DNA from: Salarchaeum japonicum_A
GTDB lineage: Archaea > Halobacteriota > Halobacteria > Halobacteriales > Halobacteriaceae
Assembly (NCBI RefSeq): GCF_049705945.1
Contig: NZ_JBNAMV010000004.1
Coordinates: 1,302,001 to 1,366,000, forward strand
Reading direction: 5' to 3'
Length of the DNA stretch: 64,000 nucleotides
Shown here: piece by piece, positions 57,889 to 64,000 of the stretch
Position numbering within the stretch: position 1 is the first letter of the stretch
Layout: the number at the start of each line of letters is the position of its first letter
Notes under the pieces: model-generated
What the model was told of the DNA's origin: nothing
Database searches by the model: none
Seen by the model: the letters and a program-made list of their open reading frames with translations, nothing else
Made by a program: the position numbers and the translations under genes

Positions 57889-59556
57889 ATGTCGCAGCAA
57901 CAGCGTATGCAGGGCCAGCCCATGATCATCATGGGAGATGACGCCCAGCGAGTGAAGGACAAGGACGCGCAAGAACACAACATCTCCGCGGCACGCGCAG
58001 TTGCGGACGCCGTACGGTCCACCCTCGGACCGAAAGGCATGGACAAGATGCTCGTCGACTCGATGGGTGACGTGACCATCACGAACGACGGCGTCACCAT
58101 CCTCGAAGAGATGGACATCGACAACCCCACCGCGGAAATGATCGTGGAAGTCGCCGAGACTCAGGAAGACGAGGCCGGCGACGGCACCACGACCGCGGTC
58201 GCCATCGCGGGCGAACTCCTCAAGGAGGCCGAAGACCTCCTCGAACAGGACATCCACCCGACGGCCATCATCAAGGGCTACAACCAGGCCGCCGAGAAGG
58301 CCCGCGAGGAAGTCGACAACATCGCCGTCGACGTCGATTCCGACGACGAAGCGCTCATCCGCTCCGTCGCCGAGACCTCCATGACGGGCAAGAGCGCCGA
58401 AATCGACAAGGAACTCCTCAGCGGTCTCCTCTACGAGGCGCTCAATCAGGTGTCCGTCGACGCCGAGGACGGCTCCACCGTCGTCGACGTGGCGAACATC
58501 AACATCGAGACCCAGACCGGTCGCTCCGTCGGCGAGTCCGAACTCCTCAAGGGCGCGGCCATCGACAAGGACCCCGTCCTCGACTCGATGCCCAGCGAGT
58601 TCGACGACGCGAACACGCTCCTCCTCAACGAACCCATCGAGGTCGAGGAGACGAACGCCGACACCTCCGTCAGCATCGACAGCCCCGACCAGCTCCAGAG
58701 CTTCCTCGACCAGGAGGAGAAACAGCTTCAGGAGAAGGTCGACAAGATCGTCGAGACCGGCGTCGACGTGGTGTTCTGCCAGAAGGGCATCGACGACATG
58801 GCCCAGCACTACCTCGCGAAGGAGGGCGTGCTCGCGCTCCGCCGCGTGAAGAAGTCCGACATCGGCTTCCTCAAGAACGTCCTCGGCGGCAGCGTCGTCC
58901 AGGACCTCGACAGCCTCACCGCAGCCGACCTCGGCCGCGGCAGCATCCGTCGTGACGCGGAAGACGACCTCTTCTACGTCGAAGGCCTCGCCGACGAGGC
59001 GCACGGCGTCACGCTCCTCCTCCGCGGCAGCACGGACCACGTCGTCGACGAACTCGAACGCGGCGTCACGGACGCCCTCGACGTGGCCGCCCAGACCATC
59101 ACGGACGGCCGCGTCCTCCCCGGCGGCGGCGCAATCGAAGTCGAACTCGCGGACCGCCTCCGCTCCTACGCGGACTCCGTCAGCGGCCGCGAGCAGCTCG
59201 CCGTCGAGTCCTTCGCGAACGCGCTCGAACTCATCCCGCGCGTCCTCGCCGAGAACGCGGGCCTTGACCCCATCGACATCCTCGTCGACCTCCGCGCGGC
59301 CCACGAGACCGGCGAGCAGAACACCGGTCTGAACGTCCTCACGGGCGACCTCGACGACACCTACGAGTCCGGTGTCGTCGAACCCGCGCACGCCAAGGAG
59401 CAGGCGCTCAGCAGCGCCACCGAGGCAGCGAACCTCGTGCTCAAAATTGACGATATCATCTCCGCCGGCGACCTCTCCACCGACAAGGGCGACGACGAAG
59501 GTGGCGCGCCCGGCGGCATGGGCGGCATGGGCGGCGGCATGGGCGGCATGATGTAA
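57889..59556 (+). CDS. ths: Thermosome subunit (group II chaperonin)
   Basis: 555 residues. Chaperonin motifs are RSTLGPKGMDKMLVD, VTITNDGVTILEEMD, GDGTTTAVAIAGELL and LPGGGAIEVELA, with a C-terminal GGM repeat tail. It forms the ATP-driven folding ring with other subunits. Haloarchaea carry two or three paralogs; which one this is cannot be told here. Confidence 0.97.
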   Translation: MSQQQRMQGQPMIIMGDDAQRVKDKDAQEHNISAARAVADAVRSTLGPKGMDKMLVDSMGDVTITNDGVTILEEMDIDNPTAEMIVEVAETQEDEAGDGTTTAVAIAGELLKEAEDLLEQDIHPTAIIKGYNQAAEKAREEVDNIAVDVDSDDEALIRSVAETSMTGKSAEIDKELLSGLLYEALNQVSVDAEDGSTVVDVANINIETQTGRSVGESELLKGAAIDKDPVLDSMPSEFDDANTLLLNEPIEVEETNADTSVSIDSPDQLQSFLDQEEKQLQEKVDKIVETGVDVVFCQKGIDDMAQHYLAKEGVLALRRVKKSDIGFLKNVLGGSVVQDLDSLTAADLGRGSIRRDAEDDLFYVEGLADEAHGVTLLLRGSTDHVVDELERGVTDALDVAAQTITDGRVLPGGGAIEVELADRLRSYADSVSGREQLAVESFANALELIPRVLAENAGLDPIDILVDLRAAHETGEQNTGLNVLTGDLDDTYESGVVEPAHAKEQALSSATEAANLVLKIDDIISAGDLSTDKGDDEGGAPGGMGGMGGGMGGMM

Positions 59557-59647
59557 AAGTCGGCCCATAGCCCACTCCACGACCGCGTTCGCACCGCTCG
59601 ACGACTATCTCTCGCGTTTTTTGAGAACTGGAGAGCGACGCGCTCGG

Positions 59648-60106
59648 TTACTCCTGGATGTCGAGTTCGAACTGTTCGTGTTCGGCGGCGGCGTTGAGGA
59701 CGACGCTGGTGCTGGATTCCTTGATGTCGGCGTCGCCGAGCAGGGTCTTGATGAGGCTGTTCATGTCGTCGGTGTCGCGGAACTTCCCGACGGCGAAGAT
59801 GTCGTAGTCGCCCGTGACTTCGTACACGGAGACCATCTGCTTGTGGGCGCGCAGGCGGTCGGTGATGTCGGGGAGGCTGTTCCCCTCAACCTTGAGCTGG
59901 AGGACGGCGGTGACGTCGTAGCCGAGTTCGTCGTAGTCGACGATGGGCGTGTAGCCGTCGATGACGCCGGCGTCTTCCAGGTCCTTGAGGTGGTTCGAGA
60001 CGGTCGTGACGGAGACGTCGAGGTCGTCCGCGAGACTGCGGAGGCTGGCGCGACCGTCCCCGAGTAGTGCGTTGATGAGTTTCGCGTCGAGGTTTTCGTA
60101 CGTCAT
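59648..60106 (-). CDS. lrp: Lrp/AsnC family regulator next to glnA
   Basis: 152 residues. An N-terminal HTH (LDAKLINALLGDGRASLRSLADDLDVSVTTVSNHLKDLEDAG-type; residues about 6-50) and a C-terminal RAM ligand domain (DVTAVLQLKVEG, YEVTGDYDIFAVGKF). It is divergent from glnA, and the homolog in Halobacterium is known to regulate glnA and other amino acid genes. Confidence 0.92.
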   Translation of the reverse strand: MTYENLDAKLINALLGDGRASLRSLADDLDVSVTTVSNHLKDLEDAGVIDGYTPIVDYDELGYDVTAVLQLKVEGNSLPDITDRLRAHKQMVSVYEVTGDYDIFAVGKFRDTDDMNSLIKTLLGDADIKESSTSVVLNAAAEHEQFELDIQE

Positions 60107-60129
60107 CGAACCCGACTACGTCACCCGGG

Positions 60130-60143
60130 GTTTAGAATTTAAC
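60130..60143 (-). promoter_or_regulatory. TATA region for lrp
   Basis: On the minus strand GTTAAATTCTAAAC lies 24-37 nt before the lrp ATG at 60106, good spacing for a leaderless transcript. Confidence 0.5.
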
Positions 60144-60193
60144 GAATGTCCAGTTCGAGCTCGGGTGGTGGAGATTGCGCCAACCGGTACCGC

Positions 60194-60200
60194 TAATATG
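60194..60200 (+). promoter_or_regulatory. TATA-like element for glnA
   Basis: TAATATG lies 33-39 nt before the glnA ATG at 60233, within the 126-nt shared lrp-glnA region. Confidence 0.4.
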
Positions 60201-60232
60201 GTGGCACCTTTCTCCACTTACTGTCGAAACCA

Positions 60233-61603
60233 ATGACAAAAGGGAACCTTTCTCCGGACGGCGGGCTGAGCGAGACGGAACAGGACGTCCTTGACGAAAT
60301 CGAGGAGAAGAACGTCGACTTCCTCCGACTCCAGTTCACGGACATCCTCGGCACGGTGAAGAACGTCTCCGTCCCCGCTGACCAGGCGGAGAAAGCCTTC
60401 ACCGACGGTATCTACTTCGACGGCTCCAGCATCGAGGGGTTCGTCCGCATTCAGGAGTCCGACATGCGCCTGAAGCCGGACCCCGAGACGTTCGCCGTCC
60501 TGCCGTGGCGTCAGCGCGAGGAGACGGCGTCTGCCCGTCTCATCTGTGACGTCATCGACACGTCGACGGGCGAGCCGTTCGAGGGCGACCCGCGCCGCGT
60601 CCTCAAGAACGTCCTCGACCGCGCCGAAGAGATGGGGTACACGGTGAACGCCGCGCCCGAACCCGAATTCTTCCTGTTCGAGGAGGACGAACGCGGTCGC
60701 GCCACCACCGAACTCTCGGACTTCGGCGGCTACTTCGACCTCGCGCCGAAGGACCCCGCGTCCGACGTGCGCCGCGACATCATCAACGGTCTCGAGTCGA
60801 TGGGCTTCGAAATCGAGGCGTCCCACCACGAGGTCGCGGAGTCCCAGCACGAGATCAACTTCGAGTACGACGACGCGCTCACCACGGCGGACAACGTCGC
60901 GACGTTCCGCACGGTCGTTCGCGCCATCGCCGCCGAACACGACCTGCACGCGACATTCATGCCGAAGCCCATCGCGGAGATCAACGGCTCCGGGATGCAC
61001 ACGCACTTCTCGCTGTTCGAGGACGGCGAGAACGCGTTCCACGACGAGGACGACGAGTTCAACCTCTCCGAGACCGCCCACCAGTTCCTCGCGGGCATCC
61101 TCGAGCACGCGCCCGCCATCACGGCCGTCTCGAACCCGACCGTGAACTCCTACAAGCGCCTCGTCCCCGGGTACGAAGCGCCCGTGTACGTCGCGTGGTC
61201 CGACCGGAACCGCAGCGCGCTCATCCGGAAGCCCGCGGCCCGCGTCCCCGCGGCGTCCCGCATCGAGGCGCGGTTCCCCGACCCGTCCTGTAACCCCTAC
61301 CTCGCGTTCGCGGCGCTCATCGCCGCCGGACTCGACGGTATCGAGAAGGGTCTGGACGCGCCCGACCCCGTTCGGGAGAACATCTACGAGTTCGACGAGG
61401 AGAAGCGCGAGGAGTACGGCATCGAGACGCTGCCGTCGAACCTCGGCGAAGCCGTCGACGCCCTCGAGTCGAACGATGTCGTGCTGGACACGCTCGGCGA
61501 CCACATCGCGGAGAAGTTCGTCGAAGCGAAGCGCGAGGAGCACACCGGCTACCGTATTCAGGTGTCGGACTGGGAGCTCGACCGCTACCTCGAGACGTTC
61601 TAG
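60233..61603 (+). CDS. glnA: Glutamine synthetase, type I
   Basis: 456 residues. Signature parts are FDGSSIEGFVRIQESDM, AAPEPEFFLFEED, EINGSGMHTHFSLFEDGEN, the flexible loop region NPTVNSYKRLVPGYEAPVYV and RIEARFPDPSCNPYLAFAA. It is the GSI-alpha form without a clear adenylylation loop tyrosine. It assimilates ammonia. It overlaps PAP2 tail-to-tail by 4 nt. Confidence 0.97.
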   Translation: MTKGNLSPDGGLSETEQDVLDEIEEKNVDFLRLQFTDILGTVKNVSVPADQAEKAFTDGIYFDGSSIEGFVRIQESDMRLKPDPETFAVLPWRQREETASARLICDVIDTSTGEPFEGDPRRVLKNVLDRAEEMGYTVNAAPEPEFFLFEEDERGRATTELSDFGGYFDLAPKDPASDVRRDIINGLESMGFEIEASHHEVAESQHEINFEYDDALTTADNVATFRTVVRAIAAEHDLHATFMPKPIAEINGSGMHTHFSLFEDGENAFHDEDDEFNLSETAHQFLAGILEHAPAITAVSNPTVNSYKRLVPGYEAPVYVAWSDRNRSALIRKPAARVPAASRIEARFPDPSCNPYLAFAALIAAGLDGIEKGLDAPDPVRENIYEFDEEKREEYGIETLPSNLGEAVDALESNDVVLDTLGDHIAEKFVEAKREEHTGYRIQVSDWELDRYLETF

Positions 61604-62403
61604 AGGCGCGTCGGCACCCACACCACGCCGAACCCTAACACTATTCCTGCCGCTGTCGCGACCGGGAGCGGGAGCGCTATCGCGAGCGGGAGGCCGCCGA
61701 CAGCGAGCAGCGGCGCGAGCGCGAGCACGCTCGACGGAGACACGTTCTGGAGGCGGTTCGCTCGATGCCGGGCGACCTGCCAGCCGACAGTGCCGCCGGC
61801 GGCCGCGCCGAACACGGTTACGGCCTCCATCGTCCAGGCGAGTACGACTGCGGCGCTGGCGACGCCGAGCGCGATTGCGAACGCGTTCCCGGTTCGGGAG
61901 CGCGAGAGTTCGAGGGCGAGCGCGATGTAGAGACCTCCGGCGACGACGCCCGCGAGAACGTCCGCGAGGTAGTGCACGCCGAGCGCGAGCCGCGTGACCG
62001 CGATGACCGCGACAACGACGGCGGCTGCGGCGTATCGGGTTCTGCGACGCCCGACGGTGAGGAGGGCAGCGAGCGCACCGTAGAACACCGTCGCGCCGGT
62101 CGCGTGGCCGCTCGGGAACCCGTAGCCGTCCGCGTGTACGAGTGAAACCGAGGCGGGTGGACGGTGAACTCCGAATAGGGTCTTGAGCGCGACGACGAGC
62201 GCCAATCCGCCGACGACGACGCCGAGCAGGCGCGCGGCGCGGTCGGGCGAGAGGAGGTCGTATCGGGGGCCGAGCCAGTAGAGGACGGGTGCGGCGACGA
62301 GGAACAGCACGGGGTCGCCGAGCGCGGTGAGCGCGCGGAGGACGGGAACGAGTCCCTCGGGGACGGTTCCAGCGAGCGCGTCGGCGACGCCGGTGCCGTG
62401 CAT
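61600..62403 (-). CDS. PAP2 superfamily membrane phosphatase
   Basis: 267 residues with six or more membrane helices. The three PAP2 motifs are KTLFGVHRPP, YGFPSGHATGA and RLALGVHYLADV. It removes phosphate from lipid phosphates such as prenyl or archaetidyl types. Its ATG is directly after the TAG of the BrkB gene, so the two form an operon. Confidence 0.92.
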   Translation of the reverse strand: MHGTGVADALAGTVPEGLVPVLRALTALGDPVLFLVAAPVLYWLGPRYDLLSPDRAARLLGVVVGGLALVVALKTLFGVHRPPASVSLVHADGYGFPSGHATGATVFYGALAALLTVGRRRTRYAAAAVVVAVIAVTRLALGVHYLADVLAGVVAGGLYIALALELSRSRTGNAFAIALGVASAAVVLAWTMEAVTVFGAAAGGTVGWQVARHRANRLQNVSPSSVLALAPLLAVGGLPLAIALPLPVATAAGIVLGFGVVWVPTRL

Positions 62404-63567
62404 CTATCGGCGGTTCTTCACCCAGCCCGCGACCCGGCCGGGGATGCCGGCGGCGTTGAGGCCGACGCCGAACAGCAACATGAGCGCGTAGAGGCCGAGC
62501 GTCGACAGCCAGATGACGAGCATCGCGAGGATGGCCCAGCCGCCGGAGAGGAAGTAGAACCCGCCGAGCGTCATCAACGTCCCGTAGAGAAGGACGAGAT
62601 AGGGGCCCCAGCCGCGAGCGTGGTTGCGCCGCATCCGCGTGCGGACGTACGTCTTGAGGTCCGATTCGAGGTCGTCCTTCGACACCGTCTTGGCGTCGAG
62701 TTCGGCGCGGAGCGCGCGTACTTCCCGCTCCATCTCCGTGATGTCCGGAGCGGAGTGCGGTTCGTCGACCTCGTCGTGTACGTCGGTTTCGTCGGTTCGT
62801 CCCGCGAGCACGGCGTTCAGTACCGCCCCGACCATGATAATCGTACCGCCAACGTACAGCACCGTCACGAGGAGCAACGCGGCGCCGAGAATCCCGTACG
62901 CCTGGTACTTCCCGGCGAGCGGCGCGTACGCCTCGAACGCGACGGTGAGGACGGTCCAGCCGCCGGCGGCGAGCAGGGTACCTGGGACGGCTTCCTGCGG
63001 GGTGAGGTCGGCGTCGGGGAAGATGTAGAAGACGGGATAGAAGACGAGGCCGAGCGTGACGACGAGCAGGCAGAACGCGACGACGCCGACGAACGGGCCG
63101 GTGGCGACGAACCCGGCGACGACGGCGGCGACGGTGGCGGCGACGACGCCCGCGGCGATGGCACCGAGGACGAGCACGCCGTCCTTCAGTTGGTGGGCGA
63201 GCGGGCGTGCGCCGACCACGCCGTAGACGTGCGCGAACGCCACGTCGAGTCCGCGGAAGAGCTTGAGACCGGACCACGCGAGCACGACGAGGGAGACGAC
63301 GGTGGCGGTCCCGCGGCCGCTCGCGCCCCGAAGGGCGTTCCGAACGGCGGCGCTCCCCTCCGGGGTGAGGAGGCTGCCGACGAGTTCGACTATCTGTTCG
63401 CCGACGGACTCGACGCCGAGGTAGGACGCGGCGGCGAGCGTCAACAGGAGGAGGGGGATGAGGGAGACGAACCCGTAGTAGGCGACGGCGGCCGCGAGGA
63501 ACGTTATCTGGCTGTCCTGGGCCTCGGCGACGACCTCGCGGACGACCGAGACGGCGCTTCGTGACAC
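62404..63567 (-). CDS. YihY/BrkB family membrane protein
   Basis: 387 residues from GTG 63567. Six membrane helices with AVAYYGFVSLIPLLLLTLA, WSGLKLFRGLDVAFAHVY and YKxx-type loop AYAPLAGKYQAYGILGAALLLV, then a charged coiled coil (MEREVRALRAELDAK) and two more helices. YihY proteins are sometimes called RNase BN in error; their true role is unknown. It is co-transcribed with PAP2. Confidence 0.9.
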   Translation of the reverse strand: MSRSAVSVVREVVAEAQDSQITFLAAAVAYYGFVSLIPLLLLTLAAASYLGVESVGEQIVELVGSLLTPEGSAAVRNALRGASGRGTATVVSLVVLAWSGLKLFRGLDVAFAHVYGVVGARPLAHQLKDGVLVLGAIAAGVVAATVAAVVAGFVATGPFVGVVAFCLLVVTLGLVFYPVFYIFPDADLTPQEAVPGTLLAAGGWTVLTVAFEAYAPLAGKYQAYGILGAALLLVTVLYVGGTIIMVGAVLNAVLAGRTDETDVHDEVDEPHSAPDITEMEREVRALRAELDAKTVSKDDLESDLKTYVRTRMRRNHARGWGPYLVLLYGTLMTLGGFYFLSGGWAILAMLVIWLSTLGLYALMLLFGVGLNAAGIPGRVAGWVKNRR

Positions 63568-63598
63568 ACGCGAACTTCGTCCCCCGCCTGAAAAAGAC

Positions 63599-64000
63599 CT
63601 ACGGGGCGAGGTCGCGCAGTTCCGCGACGGACGCGGTCGTCTTGAACGTCGTGCCGCCGTAGTGGGCGCGTGACGCCTCGTGCCCGCCGTCGCGGACGGC
63701 GTCGAGGAACTCGTCCATCCCGACCGCGGGTTCGTTCCAGCGCTTGTAGAGCTTGTGCTGGTCGTAGTGCGTGGGTTCGTGGAGTTCGCCCGCGATGCGT
63801 TCGAGGAGGCGTTCCGCGCGCTCCGCGCTCCCCATCTCGCCCGTGAGCTCTCGCACCACGTCCCCGACGAACTCGGCGTCGTGCGCGGCGCCGAGCCAGA
63901 CGGGGCCGGCGGTCTGCACGCCCTCCCCGCAGTTGGGGCAGGCGTCCGGCGACTCCGGGAGGAGCGTCTTCTCCGTCCAGCGGTGGAGGCAGGCCTCGCA
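63599..64000 (-). CDS. trm1: tRNA (guanine26-N2)-dimethyltransferase, C-terminal part
   Basis: 133 residues of the C-terminus; the 5' part lies beyond the window edge. It begins with CEACLHRW and CPNCGEG zinc knuckles, then GPVWLGAAHDAEFV and HYDQHKLYKRWNEPAVGMDEFLDAVRDGGHEASRAHYGGTTFKT, the conserved C-terminal domain of Trm1. It methylates G26 of tRNAs. The stop is at 63599. Confidence 0.92.
   Translation of the reverse strand, partial: CEACLHRWTEKTLLPESPDACPNCGEGVQTAGPVWLGAAHDAEFVGDVVRELTGEMGSAERAERLLERIAGELHEPTHYDQHKLYKRWNEPAVGMDEFLDAVRDGGHEASRAHYGGTTFKTTASVAELRDLAP

Noticed and set aside
60218..63277. 1019-codon minus-strand frame
   Set aside because: It is Arg-rich, spans glnA, PAP2 and most of BrkB in other frames, and has no family-like sequence.
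1..64000. Possible CRISPR array, defence island or mobile element
   Set aside because: No regularly spaced direct repeats, no Cas, transposase, integrase or restriction genes, and no tRNA-flanked insertion were seen.

Overview
This window is ordinary chromosomal DNA from a halophilic archaeon (class Halobacteria). The signs are high G+C, strongly acidic proteins, leaderless genes with TATA elements about 26-30 nt before the start codon, a complete A-type ATP synthase operon (HIKECFABD), a thermosome, aRF1, an RPA/RPAP pair, CDP-archaeol synthase, Twy1, TiaS and many haloarchaeal-only families. The genus cannot be fixed by eye. I see no insertion sequence, integrase, CRISPR array, rRNA gene or origin, and no patch of clearly foreign base composition.

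Layout. 1-6 kb: a partial membrane glycosyltransferase, tRNA-His, small zinc-ribbon and DUF5814-type proteins, a ribbon-helix-helix regulator, the rpa3-rpap3 pair, a mannose-1-phosphate guanylyltransferase and a TRAM-Tfx pair. 6-18 kb: a DUF2298 multi-pass membrane protein, a radical SAM protein, a DUF373 protein, a prenyl diphosphate synthase, a three-gene membrane/DUF7504-like operon, etfBA, and a group of surface-facing genes (membrane-anchored winged helix protein, secreted protein, pilin-like protein) next to a methyltransferase. 18-27 kb: the ATP synthase operon. 27-38 kb: an aldehyde dehydrogenase-SDR pair, prf1, argS, a cobalamin-binding protein, twy1, ribK-ribB and ilvE. 38-51 kb: DUF502, proline dehydrogenase, carS, pyrE-gfcR-NCS2 permease, a glutaredoxin, an XRE regulator, tiaS, an operon of M14-like deacylase, threonine synthase-like protein and Nudix hydrolase, a PhoU-TrkA_C protein and citrate synthase. 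51-64 kb: Spo0M, MATE, threonine deaminase, RidA, tRNA-Ser, a GIDE-domain protein, a PRC-barrel protein, thermosome, divergent lrp/glnA, BrkB-PAP2 and the 3' end of trm1.

How it works together. Most of the window serves core functions: energy (ATP synthase, ETF, citrate synthase), amino acid and nitrogen metabolism (GlnA/Lrp, IlvA-RidA, IlvE, ProDH), nucleobase metabolism (PyrE, GfcR, permease), riboflavin synthesis, lipids (prenyl diphosphate synthase, CarS) and translation or tRNA modification (ArgS, aRF1, Twy1, TiaS, Trm1). Transcription units are compact, with many 4-nt ATGA, GTGA or TTGA overlaps. No gene-free stretch exceeds 300 nt. The two longest gaps (5939-6205 and 31243-31527) hold strong inverted repeats.

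I did not find a clear new defence or mobile system. The best leads are uncharacterised gene sets: the TRAM-Tfx pair, the DUF7504-like membrane operon, the surface/winged-helix/pilin cluster with a 282-nt tail-to-tail overlap, the CX4CX2C radical SAM protein, and the deacylase operon whose first zinc ligand is changed. Very long open frames antisense to real genes are artefacts of high G+C and are omitted. DUF numbers are from memory of the families, not from a search.
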